DNA from: Christensenella sp. UBA1431
GTDB taxonomy: Bacteria; Bacillota; Clostridia; Christensenellales; UBA1431
Assembly (NCBI GenBank): GCA_002329665.1
Contig: DCTV01000054.1
Coordinates: 5,650-19,298 of the forward strand
Length of the DNA: 13,649 bases
Direction: 5' to 3'
The notes beneath the pieces are model-generated. The model was not told the DNA's origin, did not search any database, and saw nothing but the letters and a program-made list of their open reading frames with translations. Of the stretch, positions 1 to 6,322 are shown piece by piece (within the stretch, counting starts at the first letter, position 1; every line of letters starts with the position of its first letter). The position numbers and the translations under genes are program-made.

Positions 1-692
1 TTGAGATCCAGCAGATCGTGACCGGTGATGACGATAAACGGTCCCTTCTCTACTTTGAGCGGCACCTTTGTCGGGGCGGGCGTGCCAAATGTTTCGGTAT
101 TGGCGCGATCCAGCAATTCCATGCAAGTCAGGTTGCATTGACCGACTTCGAGCGCTACGGGCAGGAGCTGCGCCATATCCCAGTCCTCGCCCACGGTGAA
201 AAGCGCCTTTGTCAGGAAATTTGAAATCGATGCGTCTTTGTAGCCCAGCTGGAGCGCGTGGTAGGCATATGCCGCAACGCCGCGGATGCCGAACAGGATG
301 AGCGATTTTACGCTGCGGATGTCCGGATCGGCCGTCCAGAGCTGCGACAGATCGTAATCTTCATTTTTTCCGCAGGGTGAGCCGCATCCGGCGCACGATG
401 GGGAGAGCCGCTCTTTTTCTGCATGGACGCGCGAGATGTAGTCGCGGACGGTCTCCTCGTCAAAATCGACATTGGTGACGGTCGTGAAAAGCCCTTCGAT
501 GATCAACCGTCCGGTGGAGTCCTCCACCGGCATACCGCCGCTTAGCGTGCGGGCGAGTCCGATCAGCGCGCCGGTCAACTCGTCCTGGAGATTGGCGACG
601 GCGGCGGACTTGCCGCAGACACCGGCCTTGCCGGTACAGCCGGTGCAGCCGGCAGTCTGCTCACATTGAAAGCAAAACATCTGTGTTTCCAT
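1..692 (-). CDS. hcp: Hybrid cluster protein (hydroxylamine reductase), N-terminal part
   Basis: Hcp carries a cubane [4Fe-4S] cluster and a hybrid Fe-S-O cluster; it acts in the cytoplasm on nitric oxide or hydroxylamine and protects anaerobes from nitrosative stress. The visible N-terminal 230 codons begin METQMFCFQCEQTAG, with cysteines at about residues 7, 10, 16, 19 and 26; the CxxC...C-x6-C pattern before GK is the proximal cluster motif of the family. A second Cys group (SCAGCGSPCGKNEDYD) and the Hcp segment GPFIVITGHDLLDL lie further on, the latter at the window edge. The ATG at 692-690 follows GGAGGA (703-698) at a good distance. The gene is cut by the window, not truncated. It is the third gene of a leftward operon after the ferredoxin and cupin genes, 34 bases behind the cupin stop. 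Confidence 0.95.
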   Translation of the reverse strand, partial: METQMFCFQCEQTAGCTGCTGKAGVCGKSAAVANLQDELTGALIGLARTLSGGMPVEDSTGRLIIEGLFTTVTNVDFDEETVRDYISRVHAEKERLSPSCAGCGSPCGKNEDYDLSQLWTADPDIRSVKSLILFGIRGVAAYAYHALQLGYKDASISNFLTKALFTVGEDWDMAQLLPVALEVGQCNLTCMELLDRANTETFGTPAPTKVPLKVEKGPFIVITGHDLLDL

Positions 693-726
693 AGGTATCC
701 TCCGTTGTTTCAAAATCGTGTGGGGG

Positions 727-1059
727 TTAGAAAATGACAACCAGCAGCATTTTAAACGCTTCTTTGCCGTAAACAGCGTGCGGATGGCCAGCCGGCATGA
801 CGATCGATTCGCCTTCATGCAGCAAATACGACTCCCCGTCGATGGTGATCTGTCCGACGCCGTCTAAACACGTGACGAAGGCATCGCCGCCGGATGCATG
901 TGTGCTGATCTCCTCTCCTTTGTCAAAGGAGAAAAGCGTGACGCTCACCGCCTCGTTCTGTGCCAGCGTTTTGCTGACGACCTGCCCGGGCTGGTAGGCA
1001 ATTTGTTCCTTCAGCGTCAGGACTTCCGCCTTTGCTATATTTTTCATCGGTTCTTTCAT
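727..1059 (-). CDS. Small cupin-domain protein
   Basis: This 110-residue protein is almost entirely one cupin beta-barrel. Motif 1 is GEEISTHASGGDAFVTCLDG and motif 2 is EGESIVMPAGHPHAVYG; together they offer a few His residues for a metal site. Motif 1 has one His where many cupins have HxH, so metal binding is uncertain. No signal peptide or membrane segment is visible. The ATG at 1059 follows GAGGAGG at about 8 bases; a second in-frame ATG lies four codons on. It sits between the ferredoxin-like gene (12-base gap) and hcp in one operon, so a role in the same nitrosative or redox response is inferred. The substrate is unknown. Small stand-alone cupins can be sensors, enzymes or chaperone-like proteins. 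Confidence 0.88.
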   Translation of the reverse strand: MKEPMKNIAKAEVLTLKEQIAYQPGQVVSKTLAQNEAVSVTLFSFDKGEEISTHASGGDAFVTCLDGVGQITIDGESYLLHEGESIVMPAGHPHAVYGKEAFKMLLVVIF

Positions 1060-1071
1060 GGTTATACCTCC

Positions 1072-1773
1072 TCAGCGATCGAGAATTCTCCCGTCTGTAG
1101 CAATCGTGACCACTTGCCAGGGCATAAATTTTCCACTGCGTTGCAGGGCTGTTTTGGCCGCGGACTCGAGACCGCCGCAACAGGGAACTTCCATGCGCAC
1201 GATGGTCACGCTTTGAATGTCGTTGTTTTTGATAATCTCGGTCAGCTTTTCGCTGTAGTCGACGCCGTCGAGCTTCGGACAGCCGATCAGCGTGATTTTC
1301 CCGCGCATGAAATCTGCGTGCAGGTTGGCATAGGCAAAGGCCGTGCAATCGGCTGCAATGAGCAGCTTTGCGCCGGCAAAGTACGGCGCGTTGACCGGAA
1401 CCAGCTTGATCTGGCACGGCCACTGGCCGAGGCGCGAATCGCGCCTTTCGAGCTCCGCCGGCGATTCCGCGCGCTCCCGCTCGATCGTCCTCGCCTGCGC
1501 GGCGGCGCAGCCGCAGGCCGGCTCAATAGCTTCCTTCGCCGCGATATGTTTTTTCACCGCTTCCTCGTCGTACGGCGCCGACTCCCTTTCCTCCAGCGTG
1601 ATGGCGCCCTGCGGGCATTCGGGCAGGCAGTCCCCCAGCCCGTCGCAGTACGATTCGGATACGAGCCTCGCCTTGCCGCCGACGAGCCGAAGCGCGCCTT
1701 CGTGGCAGGCATCCACGCACAGCCCGCAGCCGTTGCATTTCGCTTCGTCTATGTGAATGATCTTTCGTTTCAT
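1072..1773 (-). CDS. 4Fe-4S ferredoxin-domain protein, hcp-associated
   Basis: A 233-residue cytoplasmic iron-sulfur protein, probably the electron donor for Hcp. The N-terminus has a full C-x2-C-x2-C-x3-C motif (CNGCGLCVDACHEGA, Cys 13/16/19/23). A second, modified motif CDGLGDCLPECPQGA has Cys 43/49/53. After a Glu/Ala-rich linker comes a C-terminal domain of about 120 residues with conserved-looking cysteines (ADCTAFAYA, IGCPKLD, EVPCCGGL). This architecture is known next to hcp in clostridia. The ATG at 1773 was chosen because GAGGTG lies 7 bases upstream; a GTG at 1788 would add five residues and has a worse site. It is the first gene of the ferredoxin-cupin-hcp operon, with a predicted leader of about 28 bases. 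Confidence 0.9.
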   Translation of the reverse strand: MKRKIIHIDEAKCNGCGLCVDACHEGALRLVGGKARLVSESYCDGLGDCLPECPQGAITLEERESAPYDEEAVKKHIAAKEAIEPACGCAAAQARTIERERAESPAELERRDSRLGQWPCQIKLVPVNAPYFAGAKLLIAADCTAFAYANLHADFMRGKITLIGCPKLDGVDYSEKLTEIIKNNDIQSVTIVRMEVPCCGGLESAAKTALQRSGKFMPWQVVTIATDGRILDR

Positions 1774-1791
1774 CACGTGACACCTCACTCC

Positions 1792-1820
1792 TTGACTTTA
1801 CAGTGCCAGTATATTACGAT
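1792..1820 (+). promoter_or_regulatory. Predicted promoter of the Crp/Fnr regulator gene
   Basis: TTGACT (1792-1797) is followed after 17 bases by TACGAT (1815-1820), giving a predicted start near 1827. The palindrome at 1832-1853 then lies just downstream of the start, where a bound dimer would block transcription. This suggests autorepression. The -10 is only a 4/6 match. Confidence 0.45.
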
Positions 1821-1836
1821 GGATGAAAAAGATATG
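1801..1836 (-). promoter_or_regulatory. Predicted activator-dependent promoter of the hcp operon
   Basis: On the minus strand a good -10 (TATACT, 1813-1808) gives a predicted start near 1801. The hexamer 17 bases upstream (1836-1831, CATATC) matches the -35 consensus at only one position. A weak -35 next to a good -10 is typical of activator-dependent promoters. The Crp-type palindrome at 1832-1853 replaces the -35 region. Its centre falls at -41.5, the class II activation position for Crp/Fnr proteins. The exact start is an inference from the usual 7-base offset. Confidence 0.55.
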
Positions 1837-1853
1837 TTGCAATTGCAACATAT
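1832..1853. promoter_or_regulatory. 22-bp perfect palindrome, Crp/Fnr-type operator
   Basis: The half-site ATATGTTGCAA is followed directly by its exact reverse complement, so all 22 bases are symmetric. Length, symmetry and location between a Crp/Fnr-family gene and the divergent hcp operon make it the probable operator of that regulator. The 3' side lies 10 bases before the chosen ATG of the regulator and next to its GGAG ribosome binding site. No other full copy was seen in the window. Confidence 0.75.
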
Positions 1854-1863
1854 TGGAGTTTTT

Positions 1864-2544
1864 ATGAAAGAATATTTCGGGTATCTCCGGAGCGTTCCTC
1901 TTTTCGAGGGGATCGCAAAGGACGACCTCGCCCGTATGCTCGGGTGCCTGGGCGCGGCGGTCCGAAGCTACAAAAAAGACGATTATATATGGTTTGCGGG
2001 CGACGAGATCAGCCATGTGGGCGTCGTGCTCAGGGGACAGGTATGCATTTTGAAGGAGGACGCGCACGGAAACAGGCGCATCCTCGCCACGGCCGGGCCA
2101 AAGCAGGTGTTCGGTGAAACGCTTGCGTTTTCCCATGCCGGGGAAAGCCCGGTGACGGCACAGGCCTGCACGGACGCGGCCGTGCTTTTCGTCGATTTCA
2201 GGCGCATCTATTCGGTCTGCCCCAACGCCTGCGTCTTCCACAGCAGGCTGATACGGAACATGCTCCGGCTCATCGCCGACAAAAACATGGACTTGAACGA
2301 AAAGCTCGACATCCTTGGCATGAAGACGACGAGAGAAAAGATCTCGGCGTTCCTTATGTACCATTCGCGCTTGCAGGGAAAAACGACCGTAGCGGTCCCC
2401 TACGACCGCAACACGATGGCGGATTACCTGGGCGTGAACCGCAGCGCGCTCTCCCGCGAACTCGGAAAGATGCGCGACGAAGGTCTCATCGACTTCCATA
2501 AAAACATTTTCACCCTGAAAAACAACGGCGAACCAGTTGAATGA
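1864..2544 (+). CDS. Crp/Fnr-family transcriptional regulator (HcpR-like by context)
   Basis: A 226-residue regulator of usual Crp family length. Residues about 10-115 form the cyclic-nucleotide-binding-type beta-roll (LFEGIAKDDL; GVVLRGQVCILKEDAHGNRR; QVFGETLAF). A long dimerisation helix follows at about 118-150. The C-terminal winged HTH has its recognition region near residues 183-206 (DRNTMADYLGVNRSALSREL). There is no N-terminal Cys cluster as in oxygen-sensing Fnr, so an Fnr-type 4Fe-4S sensor is unlikely; the effector is unknown. The ATG at 1864 was chosen because TTGGAG lies about 5 bases upstream. A farther in-frame ATG at 1819 would make the palindrome coding and lacks a good site. 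Divergence from the hcp operon suggests that it controls the nitrosative-stress genes, as HcpR does in other anaerobes. Confidence 0.92.
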   Translation: MKEYFGYLRSVPLFEGIAKDDLARMLGCLGAAVRSYKKDDYIWFAGDEISHVGVVLRGQVCILKEDAHGNRRILATAGPKQVFGETLAFSHAGESPVTAQACTDAAVLFVDFRRIYSVCPNACVFHSRLIRNMLRLIADKNMDLNEKLDILGMKTTREKISAFLMYHSRLQGKTTVAVPYDRNTMADYLGVNRSALSRELGKMRDEGLIDFHKNIFTLKNNGEPVE

Positions 2545-2638
2545 CCGAACCCTTCAACCGGCTGGCCCCGGGGCAATCCGAAGGTTTGCTTCGCGCCCGG
2601 CCGTATCAAAATGCCCGTTTGAGCAAGAATAGGGACGA

Positions 2639-2669
2639 CGTCCGCCGTTTGCGGCGTGCAGGGCGGACG
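2639..2669 (+). terminator. Hairpin after the Crp/Fnr gene, possible terminator
   Basis: CGTCCGCC (2639-2646) pairs with GGCGGACG (2662-2669) across a 15-base loop. It is followed by AACCTTTGCGC, which is only a short T-run, so intrinsic termination is uncertain. It lies in the 219-base gap between the regulator gene and the zinc operon. Confidence 0.3.
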
Positions 2670-2680
2670 AACCTTTGCGC

Positions 2681-2713
2681 ATTGACATGTCCGGTGCGTA
2701 TTGACACGTCCGG
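2681..2713 (+). repeat. Tandem 14-bp repeat ATTGACAYGTCCGG
   Basis: The copies at 2681-2694 (ATTGACATGTCCGG) and 2700-2713 (ATTGACACGTCCGG) differ at one base and start 19 bases apart, about two helical turns. The second copy contains the -35 hexamer of the znuA promoter. This could be a duplicated regulator site or a local duplication of a promoter element. Confidence 0.6.
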
Positions 2714-2729
2714 CGGGAAGATGTAATAT
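2701..2729 (+). promoter_or_regulatory. Promoter of the zinc-uptake operon
   Basis: A perfect -35 (TTGACA, 2701-2706), a 17-base spacer and TAATAT (2724-2729) give a predicted start near 2736, about 28 bases before the znuA ATG. The same TTGACA-N17-TAATAT architecture occurs on the minus strand at 7796-7824. Confidence 0.7.
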
Positions 2730-2751
2730 GCAAACGAGAACTATTTGCATA
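2727..2751. promoter_or_regulatory. Inverted repeat over the znuA -10 and start, candidate Zur operator
   Basis: TATGCAAA (2727-2734) and TTTGCATA (2744-2751) are exact inverted arms separated by 9 bases. The element overlaps the end of the -10 and the predicted start, as expected for a repressor site. The operon ends with a Fur-family gene, so zinc-dependent autoregulation is the natural reading. The 8-9-8 spacing differs from the 7-1-7 layout of known Firmicutes Fur/Zur boxes. Confidence 0.55.
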
Positions 2752-2763
2752 AAGGTGGCGGTC

Positions 2764-3630
2764 ATGAAAAGGGCTTTTTCTGTTATATTGCTGTCGGCGG
2801 TCCTGCTGGCGGCGGGCGGCTGCAGCGCGGGCACCCTGGCGGATACAGACGGGAAGGGCGCGCTGACGGTCGCGGTCACTATAGTCCCCGAAAAAACGTT
2901 TGTGGAGGCGGTGGGCAAAGACCTTGTCGACGTGGTCTTGATGGTGCCGCCGGGAAGCAGCCCGGAAAGCTACGAGCCGACCGCGGCCCAGATGCAGGAA
3001 TTCAGTAAGGCGTCCCTGTATTTCGCGATTGGGGTACCTGTCGAGGAAGCGGGCATCCTGGACCGGGCCGGGGAAGGGACGAAGATCGTCCGCCTCCAGG
3101 ATGAGGTTGCGCTCAAAACGCCCGACAGGGAATTGGCGCCCGGCCAACGGGACCCGCACATTTGGCTCTCCCCCCGGCGCGTCATAACGATGGTCTCGGC
3201 GATCGCCCGCGAATTGGGGCGAGCCGATCCGGCCCACAGGGACGCGTACGAAGCCAACGCGAAAAACTACATCGAAGAACTCGAAGCCCTGAACAGGCGC
3301 ATCGGCACGATCCTTGCGAGGGCGAAACACAAAACGTTCATCGTGTTCCACCCCGCGTTCGGCTATCTGGCCGACGATTACGGGCTCACGATGGCCGCGC
3401 TGGAAAAAGAGGGGAAGGAAGCGACGCCGCAGCACCTCAGGGAAATGATCGACCTCGCCCGAAGCAAAGGGATACGGACGGTCTTTTTCCAGGACGAAGT
3501 CGACAGCAGGCAGTCGGAGGCCTTCGCCGAGGAGATCATGGGGCAAACGGTACGGCTCGATCCGCTCGCGGCCGACTACGCGGACAACCTCGAGCGCATG
3601 GCAGGATTGATAGCGGAGGGAGCGAAGTGA
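2764..3630 (+). CDS. znuA: Metal ABC transporter substrate-binding lipoprotein, ZnuA/TroA family
   Basis: A 288-residue extracytoplasmic receptor (cluster A-1) that captures zinc, or possibly manganese, for the ATPase and permease that follow. A lipoprotein signal peptide ends in LLAAGGC with Cys20 as the lipid-anchored residue. The TroA fold follows from about residue 34 (LTVAVTIVPEKTF). Expected ligands are seen at His132 (DPHIWLSP), His196 (FHPAFGYLADDYG) and Asp266 (LDPLAADY). The first ligand, usually His in a PHxYEPTP motif, is Glu68 here (PESYEPT). There is no His-rich loop of the kind found in many ZnuA proteins. The ATG at 2764 follows AAGGTGG at about 5 bases; upstream in-frame triplets lie in the promoter. 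The stop overlaps the GTG start of the ATPase gene by four bases. Confidence 0.88.
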   Translation: MKRAFSVILLSAVLLAAGGCSAGTLADTDGKGALTVAVTIVPEKTFVEAVGKDLVDVVLMVPPGSSPESYEPTAAQMQEFSKASLYFAIGVPVEEAGILDRAGEGTKIVRLQDEVALKTPDRELAPGQRDPHIWLSPRRVITMVSAIARELGRADPAHRDAYEANAKNYIEELEALNRRIGTILARAKHKTFIVFHPAFGYLADDYGLTMAALEKEGKEATPQHLREMIDLARSKGIRTVFFQDEVDSRQSEAFAEEIMGQTVRLDPLAADYADNLERMAGLIAEGAK

Positions 3631-4433
3631 ACGGACGCAGGCCGCAACCGAGCCTCTGCGACGCGCAGGAGGCGCTGTGCGTCGAAAACCTGACCGTGTA
3701 TTACGGGCAGACGCCCGCCCTCGAAAACGTTTCCCTCCGCGTGAGGGACCGGCAGTACCTGGGTATCATCGGCCCCAACGGCGGCGGGAAAACGACGCTT
3801 CTGCGGGCGATCCTCAACCTGGTCCTGCCGGCCTCCGGGACGATCCGCGTCTACGGGAAAAAGCCCGGCGAGACCGGCGGGCTGATCGGATACGTCCCGC
3901 AGTACGCAGGGCTGGACCGGGCGTTTCCGATCACGGTCCGCGAGGTGGTGCTGACGGGCCTTACGAAACGGACTTTAACCCCGTTTTATAGGTTCACTCC
4001 CGCCGACAGGGACACGGCCGACGCGCTTTTGGAGAAGGTCAAAATCGGGGCCCTCGCCAGGCGCCAGATCGCCTCCCTCTCCGGCGGCGAGTTCCAGAAA
4101 ATGCTCATCGCGCGGGCGCTGGCCGTCAGGCCGCGGCTGCTTCTTCTCGACGAGCCGACCGCCAATGTGGACCCGAGTTCCTGCGACCAGATCTACACGC
4201 TTATAGAGGAACTCAACGCCAAAATGACCGTCGTGCTGGTGACGCACGACCTTTTTGCCGTATCGTCACAGGTGCAAAAGATCGCGTGCCTGAACCGGAA
4301 CCTGGTGTACCACGACGAGACCGGGCTCGACGAGGACACTTTGCACCGCCTGTACGGCTGCCCGGTCGATTTGATCGCCCACGGCGTGCCGCACAGGGTG
4401 CTTAGGGAACACGAAAGGGAGGATACGCCTTGA
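3627..4433 (+). CDS. znuC: Metal ABC transporter ATP-binding protein, ZnuC family
   Basis: A 268-residue cytoplasmic ATPase that powers metal import. All ABC motifs are intact: Walker A GPNGGGKTT (about 49-57), Q-loop YVPQ (Gln92), signature LSGGE (151-155), Walker B LLLLDEP (172-178) and the H-loop His207 in THD. The start is GTG at 3627, overlapping the znuA stop as GTGA, with GGAGGG 6 bases upstream. The stop likewise overlaps the permease start (TTGA). Overlap at both ends implies translational coupling. The C-terminal tail of about 40 residues (CPVDLIAHGVPHRVL) is usual for metal-type ATPases. Zinc rather than manganese is inferred from the Fur-family gene in the operon. Confidence 0.92.
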   Translation: MNGRRPQPSLCDAQEALCVENLTVYYGQTPALENVSLRVRDRQYLGIIGPNGGGKTTLLRAILNLVLPASGTIRVYGKKPGETGGLIGYVPQYAGLDRAFPITVREVVLTGLTKRTLTPFYRFTPADRDTADALLEKVKIGALARRQIASLSGGEFQKMLIARALAVRPRLLLLDEPTANVDPSSCDQIYTLIEELNAKMTVVLVTHDLFAVSSQVQKIACLNRNLVYHDETGLDEDTLHRLYGCPVDLIAHGVPHRVLREHEREDTP

Positions 4434-5275
4434 TCGATGCCCTGTTCGAATACCAGTTCCTTCAGAACGCGCTGATCTGCTCCGTCCTGGCCAGCGTCGT
4501 CTGCGGCCTGATCGGCGTCATCATCGTGGAAAAGAAGCTGGTGATGCTCAGCGGCGGCATCGCGCACACCTCCTACGGCGGCGTGGGCCTCGGGTACCTC
4601 GCCGGGTTCGAGCCCATCATCGGCGCGTTTCTGTTCTCGGTCCTGGCGGCGTTCGGCATCGGGGCCATCAACCGCAGGGGCGGCACGCGTTCGGACGTGG
4701 TGATCGGGCTGTTCTGGTCGCTCGGCATGGCCCTCGGGACCCTGTTCATCGCGCTGACGCCGGGGTACCCGCCCGAGATCACGTCCTACCTTTTCGGGAG
4801 CATCCTGTCGGTGACCACGACGGACCTTTGGCTGACCACCGTATTCACGGCGGTGGTGCTGCTGGTGATCGTCATGCTGTTCAACCACTGGAAAGCATAC
4901 CTTTTCGACGAGGAATTCGCCGCGATCATCGGCATGCGCACCGCGGTCCTCGACTACCTTTTGCTCGTGCTGGTCGCGCTCACCGTCGTCGTGCTTATCC
5001 GCGTTGCAGGCATCATACTCGTGCTGGCCCTGCTCACGGCGCCCGCAGCCATCGCGGGGATGCTTTTCCCCCGCCTCAAACAAAGGATGGCCGCCGCCGT
5101 CGCGATAGGGTGCGTCCTGTGCGTGGCGGGGCTCTGGATCTCCTATTCGCTCGACATCGCGTCGGGCGCCTGCATCGTCATCCTCTCGGTAAGCTGCTAC
5201 TTCGCCTGCAGGGCCGCGCGCGCAGCTTATCTTCGGAGAAAAAGGAAAAAAGCCGGACGGAGGGCGGAGGTTTGA
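4430..5275 (+). CDS. znuB: Metal ABC transporter permease, ZnuB/ABC-3 family
   Basis: A 281-residue polytopic membrane protein of the ABC-3 permease family, forming the channel for the metal received from the lipoprotein. About eight hydrophobic segments are visible, beginning with NALICSVLASVVCGLIGVII. The family signature LVMLSGGIAHTSYGGVGLGYL lies at about residues 36-56. The C-terminus ends in a basic cytoplasmic tail (YLRRKRKKAGRR). The start is TTG at 4430, overlapping the ATPase stop, with GGGAGG 7 bases upstream; the nearby ATG at 4437 is out of frame. The stop overlaps the TTG start of the Fur-family gene. The family does not separate zinc from manganese by sequence alone. Confidence 0.9.
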   Translation: MIDALFEYQFLQNALICSVLASVVCGLIGVIIVEKKLVMLSGGIAHTSYGGVGLGYLAGFEPIIGAFLFSVLAAFGIGAINRRGGTRSDVVIGLFWSLGMALGTLFIALTPGYPPEITSYLFGSILSVTTTDLWLTTVFTAVVLLVIVMLFNHWKAYLFDEEFAAIIGMRTAVLDYLLLVLVALTVVVLIRVAGIILVLALLTAPAAIAGMLFPRLKQRMAAAVAIGCVLCVAGLWISYSLDIASGACIVILSVSCYFACRAARAAYLRRKRKKAGRRAEV

Positions 5276-5709
5276 ACAACGATTTCTCGAGCGCGCTGAA
5301 GAAAAGCGGATTGCGTAAGACCAAACACAGGACGGCGGTCCTCGGCGTCCTCGACGGGAGCGCCCGTCCGGTCGCGGCCGAAGACGTATACCTGTCGCTG
5401 AAGGAAGACGGGGTCTCGATCAACCTTTCGACCGTGTACAGGGTCCTGGACACGCTCGCGTCCAGCGGCCTGGTCACCAGGCTCAGCATCGCGGGGGAGC
5501 CCCGTTCGCTGTTCGAGATCAACACGATGGAGCACAGGCATTACCTGGTCTGCGTCGGCTGCAACAAGATCGAGTGCATCGAAGGCTGCCCGCTCAAAGC
5601 CTACGAAAAGACGCTGGAGAAACAGACCCGGTACGCGATCGCGGGGCACAGGCTAGACATCTACGGCTATTGCCCGGAATGCCGGGATAAGGGGCGCGGC
5701 GCAAAATGA
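5272..5709 (+). CDS. Fur-family metalloregulator, probably Zur
   Basis: A 145-residue repressor of the Fur superfamily, cotranscribed with the transporter and probably sensing zinc. The winged HTH covers about residues 1-80 (LRKTKHRTAVLGVLD; LSTVYRVLDTLASSGLVTRL). The metal and dimerisation domain contains HRHYLVC (about 88-94), a CVGC pair (Cys94/97) and a CPEC pair (Cys134/137) that would hold the structural zinc. The start is TTG at 5272 in a TTGA overlap with the permease stop; GGAGGG at 5259-5264 lies 7 bases upstream. PerR or Fur cannot be excluded by sequence, but the operon with a zinc-type transporter favours Zur. The inverted repeat at 2727-2751 is a candidate target. Confidence 0.88.
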   Translation: MNNDFSSALKKSGLRKTKHRTAVLGVLDGSARPVAAEDVYLSLKEDGVSINLSTVYRVLDTLASSGLVTRLSIAGEPRSLFEINTMEHRHYLVCVGCNKIECIEGCPLKAYEKTLEKQTRYAIAGHRLDIYGYCPECRDKGRGAK

Positions 5710-5754
5710 ACGCCGGTGCAGGATGCCCGGACGGCAACTACCCAGTTTATACCC

Positions 5755-5792
5755 AAAAAAACAGGAAAGGGACGCGCGCTGACACGTCCCTT
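5755..5792 (-). terminator. Intrinsic terminator of the leftward flavin reductase operon
   Basis: AAGGGACG (5767-5774) and CGTCCCTT (5785-5792) form an 8-bp stem with a 10-base loop. Read on the minus strand the stem is followed by TTCCTG and then seven T (complement of A at 5755-5761), a good intrinsic terminator 18 bases beyond the flavin reductase stop at 5810. On the plus strand it could also slow transcripts from the zinc operon, but the tail there is not T-rich. Confidence 0.65.
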
Positions 5793-5809
5793 ATACGTAT
5801 AGGCTTCGC

Positions 5810-6301
5810 TTACACGAAATCAATCGATTTGAAATCGATCTTGCCGTCTTCCCCGACGAGCCGGGCGTCGGCATGCACCTGTTCAACCTTCCCAACGAAC
5901 ATCTCGTGCGACCCGGTCACGATCGAGTCCACCACGGTGCATTCGATGTTCACCGGGCAGTCATCCAGCAGCGGCGCGTCTACCTTTTCGCCTTCGCGCA
6001 GTTTCGCCCCGAATGCCTTTAGCTTGTCCCCGTCTCGCCGGCTGTGGCTCCCCATGTAGTCGAACAGCGCCTTGTTGTCCCCGGACACGAGGTTGACTAC
6101 GAAACAGCCCGATTCCTTGATGAGCCGGTGCGAATACCGCGAGGGCACGATGCCCACCATCACCATCGGCGGGTCGAAGCTGCAGTTGCAGCAGTACGCG
6201 ACGACGAGCGCGTTGTCCTCGCCGCCCTTTCCCCTGCACGAAACCAGCACTTTTGACGCCGGTTGCAGGCACGACCTGAATGCTGCCTGTTTTTTCTCCA
6301 T
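5810..6301 (-). CDS. Flavin reductase / flavoredoxin-like FMN-binding protein
   Basis: A 163-residue cytoplasmic protein of the flavin reductase-like split-barrel family (flavoredoxin/DIM6). It resembles the clostridial form with an N-terminal stretch QPASKVLVSCRG, the flavin-binding core NALVVAYCCNCSFDPPMVMVGI (residues 30-51), YSHRLIKESGCFVVNLV, and a C-terminal ECTVVDSIVTGSHEMFVGKV segment with the usual His before the last strands. The core has a CCNC cluster (Cys37/38/40), which is unusual and might be redox-active. It would bind FMN and pass electrons to a partner; the partner is unknown. The ATG at 6301 has only a weak site (AAAGG at about 13 bases). It is last in the leftward operon, 21 bases after the NifX-like gene. 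Confidence 0.88.
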   Translation of the reverse strand: MEKKQAAFRSCLQPASKVLVSCRGKGGEDNALVVAYCCNCSFDPPMVMVGIVPSRYSHRLIKESGCFVVNLVSGDNKALFDYMGSHSRRDGDKLKAFGAKLREGEKVDAPLLDDCPVNIECTVVDSIVTGSHEMFVGKVEQVHADARLVGEDGKIDFKSIDFV

Positions 6302-6322
6302 AGGTTATCACACGCCTTTCTT

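Noticed and set aside
898..1863. Long open frame on the plus strand running into the Crp/Fnr gene.
   Set aside because: It is antisense to the cupin and ferredoxin genes, has no recognisable domain, and the regulator homology and ribosome binding site begin at 1864.
2554..3546. 330-codon minus-strand frame over znuA.
   Set aside because: Shadow of a GC-rich gene; the Arg/Asp-rich translation shows no domain, while the plus strand has a complete ZnuA.
4193..5083. 296-codon minus-strand frame over the permease gene.
   Set aside because: Low-complexity charged translation opposite clear membrane-protein coding; no ribosome binding site.
5780..5789. TGACACGTCC, matching part of the tandem repeat before znuA.
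   Set aside because: Explained by the terminator stem; a ten-base match is not enough for a third copy.
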